A DNA stretch of 46,947 nt from Clostridia bacterium (GCA_003246295.1 QKAS01000053.1:1-46947), one strand, 5' to 3'; counted from the stretch's first letter, positions 27,415 to 36,065 are shown. Notes: a model not told the origin generated them from the letters alone. Program-made: numbers and translations.

Positions 27415-27888
27415 ATGACAAATGAGTTAAAACAGGAGTTTACCAGAAGAATTACAAAGGCCAATAAGACAGAACTGATTGTTATACTATATGATATGTT
27501 GTTGCAGTATATTCTAGATTCAAAATCAGCTGTAGAACTGGATAATGAAAACCAATTTAAAATTGAAGTCAGGCGCGCTAGACAATGCATTGATGAACTT
27601 ATTGCTTCTCTGGATTTGCAGTATGCGATTGGTGTAAACTTATTTCAGATATATCAGTTTATGAAGAGAGAATTCATTTTAGTCAAATTTGAAAATCCTG
27701 ATATATTGGATCATATGGAAAAAATAACAAAGGAACTATTATTTGCTTATAATGAAATTTCTAGACAGGATTATAGTTTGCCTGTAATGGAGCATACAGA
27801 AACAGTATATGCTGGAATTACTTATGGCAAAAAAAGTATCAATGAGAATGCAGATTATAATGCAAAGACAAGAGGATATTTAATCTAA
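27415..27888 (+). CDS. fliS: FliS-like flagellar chaperone
   Basis: 157 residues, helical. The segment ITKANKTELIVILYDMLLQYI, then RRARQCIDELIASLDLQYAIGVNLFQIYQFM, follows the FliS pattern (the xRAxxIIxELxxSLD helix is the clearest part). FliS binds the disordered C-terminus of flagellin and stops it polymerising in the cytoplasm. The C-terminal ~30 residues are polar and longer than in typical FliS. It sits 16 bases after flagellin and is closed by a terminator, which strongly supports the role. Divergence from classical FliS leaves some doubt about the exact subfamily. Confidence 0.75.
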   Translation: MTNELKQEFTRRITKANKTELIVILYDMLLQYILDSKSAVELDNENQFKIEVRRARQCIDELIASLDLQYAIGVNLFQIYQFMKREFILVKFENPDILDHMEKITKELLFAYNEISRQDYSLPVMEHTETVYAGITYGKKSINENADYNAKTRGYLI

Positions 27889-27917
27889 TCATTAATACAA
27901 CTAGTATAATAATAAAA

Positions 27918-27950
27918 AGAATGGGGGTTTTTCGATCCTATTCTTTTTTT
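27918..27950 (+). terminator. Terminator after the flagellin-fliS unit
   Basis: Stem AGAATGGG / CCTATTCT (one G-T pair) with an 11-base loop followed by a run of seven T residues. Confidence 0.8.
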
Positions 27951-28059
27951 ATTGTCACTACAAAAGCCCGAAAACAGGCTACTAGAGCAGTTTAAACACA
28001 CAAAAATCAGCTATGATTTGTTAAAAGTAAACAAACTTATGATTTAATCAAAATATAGA

Positions 28060-28088
28060 TAGACAATATAGATTACTAAAGATATAAT
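28060..28088 (+). promoter_or_regulatory. Sigma-A promoter of the Tad-like operon
   Basis: TAGACA (28060-28065), 17 bases, TATAAT (28083-28088): one mismatch to consensus. It lies 20-odd bases before the ribosome site of the first gene and after the flagellar terminator, so it likely drives the long run of genes to 40578. Confidence 0.75.
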
Positions 28089-28107
28089 TCAGTTTATCAA
28101 ATCAATC

Positions 28108-28545
28108 TTGGAGGTGAAAAAGCACATCAATTTATTTCTACTCATTTCTATCATTGCAGTCATTGAAGATTTAAAAACTGGAAAGATAACAAATCATCTT
28201 ATCCAAATAGGATATATTCTTGTAATTGCTGCTCAATGGATAAAGTCTGGTATATACTCTTTAGGATTTTCATTTCTAGGTTCATTTTTTATCATTTTTA
28301 TCTTATTTCCCTTTTTTGTAAACAGAACATTTGGTGCAGGAGACTTGAAACTTATGTCGATTGCAGGATTTTCATTTTCGATACTTTCTTATCAGAAGAT
28401 TTTGATTTTTATTGGCATTTCTTTTCTTTCAGGAGCAATTCTTGCTCTTCTAATCATGTGCATTCAGCGCAGATTTATCCCCAAAATACATTTTTCAATT
28501 CCAATTGTTATAAGCACAATTTTTTATTTGGGAGGAATTTATTGA
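28108..28545 (+). CDS. A24 prepilin peptidase (TadV/CpaA-like)
   Basis: About 140 residues with five or six membrane segments. The two catalytic Asp residues of the A24 aspartyl protease family are in IEDLKTGKITNH and in the GxGD motif FGAGDLKLMSIAG. TadV cleaves and activates Flp-type prepilins and TadE pseudopilins. The start is unclear: the strong ribosome site GGAGGTGA (28110-28117) overlaps the only in-frame TTG (28108) and GTG (28114), and no ATG lies at proper distance; ATC at 28126 would be a rare start. First gene of the cluster. Its stop overlaps the TTG start of the next gene. Confidence 0.85.
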   Translation: MEVKKHINLFLLISIIAVIEDLKTGKITNHLIQIGYILVIAAQWIKSGIYSLGFSFLGSFFIIFILFPFFVNRTFGAGDLKLMSIAGFSFSILSYQKILIFIGISFLSGAILALLIMCIQRRFIPKIHFSIPIVISTIFYLGGIY

Positions 28546-29549
28546 ATCATAAAATACTTGCAATATATGATCAAGATGAAGAATATGGTTCCAGGCTTAC
28601 TGAATATTTTTCAAAAAAGCAGAATCACCCATACCAAATTCATCTTTTCACAAAAAAAGAAGCAATACAGAGGTTTTGTAAGAAAAATACTATTACGGGA
28701 CTATTGATTTCGGAGTCTTCTTATTTCGCAGAAGCAGATGAATTGAAAACAGACTTTCGTATATTACTCTTAGACTGTGGGTTTGAAAATGTCGTGGGTT
28801 ATTCTTCAATAAGAAAATATCAATCCTGCGAGAAAATATGGAAAGAAATAGTGCGATTGATAGGGCCTGACAAATTTATAGGTTCAACAGAAATGAAAAG
28901 AACGAAAGTAATTGGAGTTTATACACCAATTCGTCGCTGCCTTCAAACATCATTTGCTTTGCTTCTTGGTCAGATGATGGCTAAGAAGAAAAGTGTTCTA
29001 TATCTAAATTTTGAACCGTTTTCAGGATATAGTCGTTTTCAAAAGACAGGAGCAAATGAAGACATCACTAATTTAATGTATTTTATTTCAAATGCAAGAG
29101 ATAAATTTTATCAACAGTTTCAAAACTCAATAAGATCTGTTTGTGGATTGGATTACCTCCCACCAGCATTTTCATTTATCGATCTTGCAATCATTACATC
29201 AGAGCAATGGCTTCAACTACTTCATATGATCGAATCGGAATGTTCCTATGATTTTATTATTCTTGATCTTTCTGATAATCTTCAAGGTCTTTTTCAAATA
29301 CTTGAACAGTGTGAACGAGTTTATACAATTACGAGAGAAGATGGTATCTCAATGGCAAAGATAAACCAGTATGAACAGTTATTGTCAGAAACTGAGTATA
29401 GAGGAATAATTGAAAGAACAAAGCACTTTAAATTTCCTGAGTTCAGATCAATACCAAATGAAATAGATCAGTTACCTTTTTGTGAACTTGCAAAGTACAT
29501 TAAAATAATAATTAAAGAGGATCTCGATGAACAGTTATCTGAAGTGTAA
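28542..29549 (+). CDS. tadZ: TadZ/CpaE-like ParA-type protein with degenerate P-loop
   Basis: About 335 residues. An N-terminal receiver-like half (ILAIYDQDEEYGSRL, then LLISESSYF) is followed by a ParA/MinD-like half. That order is typical of TadZ, which places the Tad apparatus at its site in the cell. The P-loop region reads GVYTPIRRCLQTSFALLLGQ; relatives keep a GK(T/S) element here, but this protein has LQT, so ATP hydrolysis is doubtful. The Walker B-like strand is YDFIILDLSD. Start is TTG 28542 with GGAGGA 7 bases upstream, overlapping the preceding stop; the open frame extends far upstream but only as a shadow of tadV. It overlaps the TadA gene by 23 bases, implying coupled translation. 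Confidence 0.78.
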   Translation: MNHKILAIYDQDEEYGSRLTEYFSKKQNHPYQIHLFTKKEAIQRFCKKNTITGLLISESSYFAEADELKTDFRILLLDCGFENVVGYSSIRKYQSCEKIWKEIVRLIGPDKFIGSTEMKRTKVIGVYTPIRRCLQTSFALLLGQMMAKKKSVLYLNFEPFSGYSRFQKTGANEDITNLMYFISNARDKFYQQFQNSIRSVCGLDYLPPAFSFIDLAIITSEQWLQLLHMIESECSYDFIILDLSDNLQGLFQILEQCERVYTITREDGISMAKINQYEQLLSETEYRGIIERTKHFKFPEFRSIPNEIDQLPFCELAKYIKIIIKEDLDEQLSEV

Positions 29550-30741
29550 AGAGAAATTGAAAGAAAAGGTAATCGAGAAGATTGATCTTTCAAGAGTATG
29601 TGAGGATGAGGAAGTCAGAGAAATAATTGATGAAATGATTCTGGAAGAAAGTGCATTATATTATATAAGTTTATCTGAAAAAAGAAAATTAAGCAGAGAA
29701 TTGTTTCATGCAATTAGAAGATTGGATATCCTACAGGAATTAATTGAGGATAATACAATTACAGAAATCATGGTAAATGGAATTGAAGAGATTTTTGTAG
29801 AAAAAAATGGAAAACTAATTAGATGGGGAGATACTTTTAAATCAAAAGAAAAGCTAGAAGATGTTATTCAGCAAATTGTTGCAAAATGTAATCGCGTTGT
29901 CAATGAGTCATCCCCAATTGTTGATGCTAGACTAGAAGGATCTCGTGTAAATGTTGTACTTTCACCAGTGGCCTTGAATGGACCAATTCTTACAATTAGG
30001 AGATTTCCAGATAAACCAATTGAAATGAAAGATCTTGTAAAAATAGGAACATTAAATCATGAAGTTGAAGATTTTTTAAGAAAATTAGTATTTTCTAAAT
30101 ATAATATTTTAATCAGCGGAGGAACGGGTTCTGGGAAAACAACTTTCTTAAACGCATTGTCGGAATCAATCCCTAAAGATGAACGAATTATAACAATTGA
30201 GGACAGTGCAGAACTTCAGATTAGAGGAATACCTAATCTTGTACGCTTAGAAACCAGAAACGCTAATATTGAAGAATGTAAAGAAATTTCTATTAGAGAT
30301 TTGATCAAGACTGCTCTTAGAATGCGACCAGACAGAGTAATTGTTGGTGAGGTTAGAGGAGGTGAAGCGATAGATATGCTACAGTGCTTTAATACTGGAC
30401 ATGATGGATCAATATCAACAGCACATGCTAATTCCGCAAGAGACATTTTGGCAAGGCTTGAAACCATGGCTTTGATGGGAATGGACCTTCCTCTTTCAGC
30501 AATACAAAGGCAAATTGCATCAGGAGTAGATATTATAATACACCTTGGAAGAATTAGAGATAGAACTAGAAAAATATTGGAGATAGCAGAAGTATGTGGA
30601 TATGAGAGTGGAGAGATTGTGATTCAAACATTATATCAATTTCAGGAGCATGAAACGAAGGAAGGAGAGATGATATCAGGAGAACTTGTAAAGAAGAAAG
30701 AGCTGAGAAATGTGGAAAAGTGGACGGCGGCGGGTTTATAA
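29527..30741 (+). CDS. tadA: TadA/CpaF secretion ATPase
   Basis: 404 residues of the type II/IV secretion ATPase family. Walker A is SGGTGSGKTTFLNAL at ~197-211, the Asp box is IITIEDSAELQ, Walker B is RVIVGEVRGGEA and the His box is GHDGSISTAHANSARD. The N-terminal half (ITEIMVNGIEEIFVEKNGKL) is standard for CpaF. It forms a hexameric motor on the cytoplasmic face that powers Flp pilus assembly. GAGGATCTCG precedes ATG 29527, inside the end of tadZ. This is the most secure member of the cluster. Confidence 0.95.
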   Translation: MNSYLKCKEKLKEKVIEKIDLSRVCEDEEVREIIDEMILEESALYYISLSEKRKLSRELFHAIRRLDILQELIEDNTITEIMVNGIEEIFVEKNGKLIRWGDTFKSKEKLEDVIQQIVAKCNRVVNESSPIVDARLEGSRVNVVLSPVALNGPILTIRRFPDKPIEMKDLVKIGTLNHEVEDFLRKLVFSKYNILISGGTGSGKTTFLNALSESIPKDERIITIEDSAELQIRGIPNLVRLETRNANIEECKEISIRDLIKTALRMRPDRVIVGEVRGGEAIDMLQCFNTGHDGSISTAHANSARDILARLETMALMGMDLPLSAIQRQIASGVDIIIHLGRIRDRTRKILEIAEVCGYESGEIVIQTLYQFQEHETKEGEMISGELVKKKELRNVEKWTAAGL

Positions 30742-31478
30742 ATGATTACTCAGAATATATTTTATCTGGAAAAGAAAAAGCATATACAGTATTCATTTGG
30801 AGTATAATATCTGGAATATTTGGGTATATGTTTTATCAGTCAATGATTGCTATCATTTTAATTATGTTCTTTATTCCTTTATTCAGCAAACAAATAAAAA
30901 AGCAATATGCAATTAAAAGAAAAAAAGAACTAAGAAACCAGTTTAAAGAAGTAATGTTAAGCGTATCTTCAGCTCTACGTGCAGGATATTCTATAGAAAA
31001 TGCTTTTGTTGCTGCAATTGATGATATACAAATGCTATTTGGAAATGATAGTTTAATGTGCATTGAATTAAAATTGGTTGAAAAAGGTATGAAAAATAAT
31101 AGGACGCTTGAGCATATGCTTGCAAGTCTTTCAAAGAGAAGTGGAGTGGAAGAATTAGTGGAATTCACAGAAGTTTTTCAGATTGCTAAGAGAAATGGTG
31201 GGGATATTAACCATATAATTCAAAGATGTAGTCAGGTTATTTGTGAAAAAGCAGAGGTAAACAAAGAAATTGAAGTTGCAATCCATGCAAAACAGTTTGA
31301 ACAGAAAATAATGAACGTAGTTCCTATTCTTGTTATGTTTTATATTCGAATATCATCACCAGGGTTTTTTGATCCACTTTATTACAATCTTACAGGAATC
31401 ATAGTAATGACAGCCTGTCTTTGCCTGTATGGGTTTGCTCTTTTTCTTGGTAATAAAATAACAAGCTTTGAAGTATAA
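30720..31478 (+). CDS. tadB: TadB-like type II secretion F-domain membrane protein
   Basis: 252 residues. Two N-terminal membrane segments (residues ~22-60) lead to the cytoplasmic F domain with LRNQFKEVMLSVSSALRAGYSIENAF, typical of TadB, then a second pair of membrane segments near the C-terminus. Such proteins form the inner-membrane platform on which the TadA motor acts. The start is GTG 30720, overlapping tadA by 22 bases, with only a weak purine site, as expected for a coupled start. Usual partner of the following TadC. Confidence 0.88.
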   Translation: MDGGGFINDYSEYILSGKEKAYTVFIWSIISGIFGYMFYQSMIAIILIMFFIPLFSKQIKKQYAIKRKKELRNQFKEVMLSVSSALRAGYSIENAFVAAIDDIQMLFGNDSLMCIELKLVEKGMKNNRTLEHMLASLSKRSGVEELVEFTEVFQIAKRNGGDINHIIQRCSQVICEKAEVNKEIEVAIHAKQFEQKIMNVVPILVMFYIRISSPGFFDPLYYNLTGIIVMTACLCLYGFALFLGNKITSFEV

Positions 31479-31488
31479 AGGGAACGTT

Positions 31489-32982
31489 ATGAAAATAATT
31501 TATATAAGTATTATTTTATCCATAGTATTACTTGCAGTGTTTTCCAGAACCATTTCATTGCAAGATTATAGCAAATGCAATTGGTTTGAGGCAATTCTAT
31601 ATAAAATTTCAATTTATCTTTATCAATGCTTTCGAAGATTACAAAAAGTAAATATGAATAATAAGGCATCGAAAGTAAAGTCAAAAAGACATAAGATTGA
31701 AGAAAGCCTGATGTCTTTGAATCCTTTAAGAGAAAAAAACAAACAAAAACAGTTACTGGAAGAATATAATGTCAACAAAATTAAAACAGTAGTATTGGTA
31801 ATTTTTCTTGGTGTTTTTGTTGGTCTTGCAATTGAATTTGGAAAAGAACCTTTAATATTAGACGACATATCAGCAATTGAGAAAAATGAGTATGGAGGTG
31901 GTGAAAAGCAAGTTCGTTTAGAAGCAAAAATAATTGAGACTGAAAAAACAGAAGAAGTTGTTTTTATATTACCTGAAAGAGTTTATACAAGAAAAGAGAT
32001 TGAAGTGCTATATCAGGAATTTTTAAATCAATTAAAGATAGAATTGATGGGTAGCAACAGTAATCTTAATCATATTAATAAAGATTTAAGTTTAGCGAAG
32101 TCAATTGAAGGCTATCCTTTTCTAATATCATGGACATTTGATCAATATGAATTTGTTAGTGACCAAGGAGTTCTGTCTGAAAAAATCCCAGAAAAAGGCA
32201 CTGATCTGATGATAATTGCGGAAATCTCATATGATACATGGAAAACAGAAGAAGTGTTTTATTGTAAGCTATTTCCTGCCAAGAAACAGGAGTTGAACAT
32301 GAGCCAGACAATCGAAGCTAGATTAAAACATATGATAGAAATGACCAAGGAAGATGAATATTTTAGATTGCCAAACCAAATTGAGAATCAGGAAATTATT
32401 TGGAGCGAAACAGTATCTTATGAATCAATATATCTCATAATTGGTATTATTATAACTGTTATATTAATTAATTTTGCACATGATTATGAATTAAAAGAAA
32501 AAGTAACAAAGAGAGAAGAACAGATGATGATGGATTATCCTGAATTGGTTTCAAAACTATGCCTTTTTCTTGGTGCTGGGCTTACAGTCAGATCTGTATT
32601 TTATAAAATTGGACAAGAGTATCTGAACAAAAAGTCCAAAGGAAATGCTATCAGATTTGCATACGAGGAAATAGCGGTTACATGTTTTGAACTGGAAGGA
32701 GGGGTATCCGAAATGATGGGATACGATAATTTTGCAAGAAGATGTAAACAAAATCAGTATTTAAAACTGGGATCAATTTTATCGCAGAACTTAAAGAAGG
32801 GGTCTTCAAAACTTCAAGAAATTCTTGAGACTGAAGCAAGAGCATCTTTTGAAGAAAGAAAAAGCCTGGCAAAAAAAAGAGGTGAAGAAGCAGGCACGAA
32901 GTTACTGCTTCCGATGATGCTGATGATGGCAGTTATTATGATTATCATAATGGTACCAGCATTTTTAACATTCAATTTATAG
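31489..32982 (+). CDS. tadC: TadC-like platform protein with a large extracytoplasmic insert
   Basis: 497 residues, much longer than a typical ~300-residue TadC. Membrane segments lie at ~1-20, ~97-120, ~313-333 and ~472-497. The region 21-96 is strongly basic and so cytoplasmic. By the positive-inside rule, the ~190 residues between the second and third segments would be outside the cell. They include ERVYTRKEIEVLYQEFLNQL and end before KEEEYFR-like acidic sequence. The C-terminal F domain is recognisable (MMMDYPELVSKLCLFLGAGLTVR). The insert may contact the growing pilus or cell wall; this is inference. ATG 31489 lies 11 bases after tadB and the flp gene follows 12 bases on. Confidence 0.8.
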   Translation: MKIIYISIILSIVLLAVFSRTISLQDYSKCNWFEAILYKISIYLYQCFRRLQKVNMNNKASKVKSKRHKIEESLMSLNPLREKNKQKQLLEEYNVNKIKTVVLVIFLGVFVGLAIEFGKEPLILDDISAIEKNEYGGGEKQVRLEAKIIETEKTEEVVFILPERVYTRKEIEVLYQEFLNQLKIELMGSNSNLNHINKDLSLAKSIEGYPFLISWTFDQYEFVSDQGVLSEKIPEKGTDLMIIAEISYDTWKTEEVFYCKLFPAKKQELNMSQTIEARLKHMIEMTKEDEYFRLPNQIENQEIIWSETVSYESIYLIIGIIITVILINFAHDYELKEKVTKREEQMMMDYPELVSKLCLFLGAGLTVRSVFYKIGQEYLNKKSKGNAIRFAYEEIAVTCFELEGGVSEMMGYDNFARRCKQNQYLKLGSILSQNLKKGSSKLQEILETEARASFEERKSLAKKRGEEAGTKLLLPMMLMMAVIMIIIMVPAFLTFNL

Positions 32983-32993
32983 GAGGAAAAAGT

Positions 32994-33161
32994 ATGCAGG
33001 AGATTATAAGATTTTTCAAAGAGGAAGATGGAAGCGGAACAGTAGAAATGATTCTCATCCTTGTTGTTTTAATTGGTCTTGTTATTATATTTAAAAAACA
33101 GTTAACGGATTTAGTGAATGATATTTTTTATCGAATTACATCTGATGCAAAATCAATATAA
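32994..33161 (+). CDS. Flp-like prepilin, 55 residues
   Basis: A short gene with GGAGGAAAAAGT directly before ATG 32994. The product has a 13-residue basic/acidic leader ending in Gly13, then SGTVE, with Glu at +5 after the cut, then a single hydrophobic helix (MILILVVLIGLVIIFKK). This is the Flp-type class III prepilin pattern, so it is the probable major or minor pilus subunit, cut by an A24 peptidase of the cluster. The mature protein would be about 42 residues, with a short polar tail (TDLVNDIFYRITSDAKSI). It sits directly after tadC, the expected place in such clusters. Confidence 0.82.
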   Translation: MQEIIRFFKEEDGSGTVEMILILVVLIGLVIIFKKQLTDLVNDIFYRITSDAKSI

Positions 33162-33162
33162 A

Positions 33163-34614
33163 ATGATTGAAAAAAAAGCTCTATATTATGCAAAAGCAGA
33201 GATTAGCATTTATCTTGCACTTATTCTAGGAATCATGTTATCACTCGTTATGACATTAGTAGAAGGTGCAAGAAGAAATGCAGTTAAAATGCAGATAGAA
33301 TGTGTAGTTGATATGGGACTGGACTCTATTTTTGCAGAATATCATCGTGAACTATTAAATCAATATGATTTGTTTTTTATTGATACTTCTTATGGGGAAA
33401 CATTTCCTTCATTGGCAACAACCGAAATGCATTTGTCTGAGTATATGGAGTACAATTTTAATCCGGCGAAATACCAACTTGTTTTTGGAGTGAAGGATTG
33501 GCTTGGCATTAAAACACAGCTGCTTGCATTTTCAGAATTTTCAGTGGCTTCCGATGATAAGGGAAGTGTTATTAGAAGGCAGATTTTACAATACATGAAA
33601 GATAAGTTCTTTATAGAAGATTATAATAATTATATGAAAAACCGTTCCGAGATGACGGAGAATCATCTTCACGAAACAAATCTGCAAGCTGAGAAGGACA
33701 GAAATAGGGATGAATTAAACAAAAAAATTAATGAACAAAAAAATAAAAAACATCAAGATATTTCTGTAGAGATTCCTGCCGACCAATCTAATCAAATCAA
33801 AGGGTTAAGCCTTCTTCCCTACATTACTGAAGGAATAAATGCCACATCGAGAAATAGTGTTAACCTTACGGAGTATATATCCAGGAGAGTTCCCATAAAA
33901 GGGAACGGAATACCAAACGAACATATAATAGATCCTGGAATCATGGACGAATTTATAATAAACGAATATTTACTTGAAAAATGTGGGTTTTATCTTAATG
34001 AGAAATCGAAAAGTCAGCTTTCTTATGAGATTGAGTACATCTTATCTGGTCAATCTAGTGATTATAATAATTTAAGTACGGTAGCAAATAAGCTATTAAT
34101 GATTCGTGAAGCGTCAAATATGCTATATCTTTGGTCTGATAGTGGAAAAGTTGCAGAAGCAGAAGCATTAGCATTACTTATTAGCACACTGGCACTTGTT
34201 CCTGAAGCAGAACCCGCCTTAAAACAATTAATATTGTTAACATGGGCAACGGCAGAAAGCATTTGTGATCTTAAAAGTATTTATAAAGGTGGAAAAATTC
34301 CTATGATGAAAACAGCAAACACATGGAATATAAGTTTCCTTGAATTTTGTAGCTTTGGTATAGGATCGACGATAGGAAAAAATACTGTAGAAGGATTAAG
34401 TTATAAAGATTATCTTAGGATCTTGCTTTCTATCCATAATGTAGAGGAAAAAATGTTTCGGTTTATGGATATTATTGAAATGGATATTCGATTGACAGAA
34501 TATAATCAAAATTTCAGGATAGATGGTTGTATAGACAGCCTTACGATGGAAGGTCTTTTCTTAAGTCACTTTGGTTTTCAATATGGTATAAGACGATTTC
34601 ATAGTTATGGCTAG
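33163..34614 (+). CDS. DUF5702-type pseudopilin-like membrane protein
   Basis: About 483 residues. One N-terminal membrane helix in a pseudopilin-like setting (AKAEISIYLALILGIMLSLVMTLVEGARRNA) anchors a large extracytoplasmic region, which has a polar, possibly disordered insertion at ~165-220. I recognise the N-terminus as the DUF5702 type carried by Tad-like clusters of Clostridia. It probably belongs to the pilus base or tip. Starts at 33118, 33145 and 33163 are all ATG with poor ribosome sites; I prefer 33163 because it lies one base after the flp stop and would be translated by coupling. The 140 bases to the next gene hold no further frame of note, only a ribosome site. Confidence 0.75.
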   Translation: MIEKKALYYAKAEISIYLALILGIMLSLVMTLVEGARRNAVKMQIECVVDMGLDSIFAEYHRELLNQYDLFFIDTSYGETFPSLATTEMHLSEYMEYNFNPAKYQLVFGVKDWLGIKTQLLAFSEFSVASDDKGSVIRRQILQYMKDKFFIEDYNNYMKNRSEMTENHLHETNLQAEKDRNRDELNKKINEQKNKKHQDISVEIPADQSNQIKGLSLLPYITEGINATSRNSVNLTEYISRRVPIKGNGIPNEHIIDPGIMDEFIINEYLLEKCGFYLNEKSKSQLSYEIEYILSGQSSDYNNLSTVANKLLMIREASNMLYLWSDSGKVAEAEALALLISTLALVPEAEPALKQLILLTWATAESICDLKSIYKGGKIPMMKTANTWNISFLEFCSFGIGSTIGKNTVEGLSYKDYLRILLSIHNVEEKMFRFMDIIEMDIRLTEYNQNFRIDGCIDSLTMEGLFLSHFGFQYGIRRFHSYG

Positions 34615-34754
34615 TATGATGTGCGTGCCAATGGTATTCCTGCTGAAAGAAGAAACATTCAAACACTAATCTGAAAATGAGAAAGTAACTATCAAATCTA
34701 AATTCAAATCTCCGGACATATCCAATATCCAACACACAAAGAAAGAAAAGAAGG

Positions 34755-35597
34755 ATGTCATTGAATCAGAAGAGAATACCATCGGCACGCACATCATGCA
34801 AGGGAAGTATAACGGTAGAAGCGGCACTTGTCCTGCCAATATTTTTATTTAGTATCCTATTTCTATTCAGTTTTATAGAAATAATAAGACTCCAATCTGA
34901 ATTTGAGCAGGTGCTACACCAATATGGAAAAAAGGCTGCACTTCATGCCTATGCTTACAGCCAGGTTCAATTAAATGAAAGTGAGGCTGCAGATATTATA
35001 GAAGGCTTAGGCTTCTCGTCTATTTTCTTAAAAAAAGAAATTGAAACATCCATGGGAAAAGAGTATTTAAAGCAATCACCTTTAATTGGAGGAAAAGATC
35101 AAATTCAATATATGCACTCAAGATTTATGGATGAAGATATGATTGATCTTATTCTGGTATACAGAGTAAGTCCATATTTTAATTTATTCCGAGCAAAAGA
35201 AATGATACTAATGAATCGGTGCAGACTGCATGCATGGATAGGATATGATCTCAAAAAAAATCAAGAAACAAATAAATATACAGAAAGCTATGTTTATATT
35301 ACAAAAGAAAGTGATGTGTATCATATTAATAGAAACTGTACACACTTAGTGCTTTCTATTCAGCAATGCTCATTTGGTAGTCTTGAGTATTTTCGCAATA
35401 ATGATGGTGGTAGATATAGCCCATGTGAATTTTGTGAAAATAACAGAAAAGAAGCAAACGACATTATATTTATTACAGAAAGTGGAACAAAATATCATAC
35501 TTCGATGGAATGTAGTGGTTTGAAAAGAACAGCATATGTTGTTCCTCTTAGTGAGGCAGGGTCAAGAAGACCATGCAGTAGGTGTAGTAATTCATAA
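34755..35597 (+). CDS. TadE-like pseudopilin with two C-terminal Cys/His repeats
   Basis: 280 residues. The N-terminus ends in Gly17 then SITVE (Glu at +5) and a hydrophobic helix (AALVLPIFLFSILFLF), the TadE pseudopilin type. The distal part holds two similar units. Each has VYHINRNCTHL or KYHTSMECSGL (Tyr-His-x4-Cys-x2-Leu), then PCEFC or PCSRC 20-40 residues later. Similar YHxxxCxxL...PCxxC units occur at the ends of secreted Gram-positive proteins and are thought to bind metal or form disulfides. Their addition to TadE is unusual. It probably sits in the pilus or its tip; the role of the units is inference. GAAGG precedes ATG 34755. Confidence 0.82.
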   Translation: MSLNQKRIPSARTSCKGSITVEAALVLPIFLFSILFLFSFIEIIRLQSEFEQVLHQYGKKAALHAYAYSQVQLNESEAADIIEGLGFSSIFLKKEIETSMGKEYLKQSPLIGGKDQIQYMHSRFMDEDMIDLILVYRVSPYFNLFRAKEMILMNRCRLHAWIGYDLKKNQETNKYTESYVYITKESDVYHINRNCTHLVLSIQQCSFGSLEYFRNNDGGRYSPCEFCENNRKEANDIIFITESGTKYHTSMECSGLKRTAYVVPLSEAGSRRPCSRCSNS

Positions 35598-35636
35598 TGA
35601 ATAGTATGCGATGAAGCAATACAGATAGGAATTGAT

Positions 35637-36065
35637 ATGAAATTAATTATGACTTTAGTTTTTTTGTTATATGGTTCCTATATGGATTTCAGATTTCAGT
35701 GTATTAGTAAACGATACCTTTCCATATTTGGAAGCTTTGCGGTCATTGACTATTTTTTAGTACAACGAGATTCATTTTTACAATCAGATGTAGTATATCA
35801 ATTATTATATTCGTTACTGCCAGGGATAATTACACTAATAATTGGCAGAGTTACAAAGGAAGAAATTGGTTATGGAGATGGATTTATTTTAATAATTCTA
35901 GGATTACTCTTAGGTTGGAAAGAACTACTTTTAATGATTACCTTTTCACTTCTTATAGTAATGTTTGTATCTATTTGTATCTTTCCATTTAGAAATAAAT
36001 TTAAATTCAGAACAATGCCTTTAATTCCATTTTTGTTGATATCTTTCTTAATAATAGCAGTTTGA
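35637..36065 (+). CDS. Second A24 prepilin peptidase
   Basis: 142 residues with several membrane segments. The catalytic pair is the Asp in YMDFRFQCISKRYL and the GxGD motif IGYGDGFILIILGLLLGWKE. It differs clearly from the TadV-like protein at 28108, so it is not a recent duplicate. Lying between two TadE genes, it may process TadE pseudopilins while the other handles the Flp pilin, which is inference. AGGAAT lies 5 bases before ATG 35637. Confidence 0.82.
   Translation: MKLIMTLVFLLYGSYMDFRFQCISKRYLSIFGSFAVIDYFLVQRDSFLQSDVVYQLLYSLLPGIITLIIGRVTKEEIGYGDGFILIILGLLLGWKELLLMITFSLLIVMFVSICIFPFRNKFKFRTMPLIPFLLISFLIIAV

Noticed and set aside
27960..28060. A c-di-GMP riboswitch before the Tad operon
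   Set aside because: The 200-base gap has a small AGCC/GGCT hairpin but none of the conserved bases of the GEMM aptamer that I could recognise.
28236..28541. A 102-codon upstream extension of the TadZ frame
   Set aside because: It runs through the tadV gene in another frame, is rich in Phe, Ser and Tyr, and the TTG at 28542 has a strong ribosome site.
34615..34754. Frameshifted extension of the DUF5702 gene
   Set aside because: The gene ends with a family-like GIRRFHSYG and the following frames stop within about 20 codons with no matching sequence.
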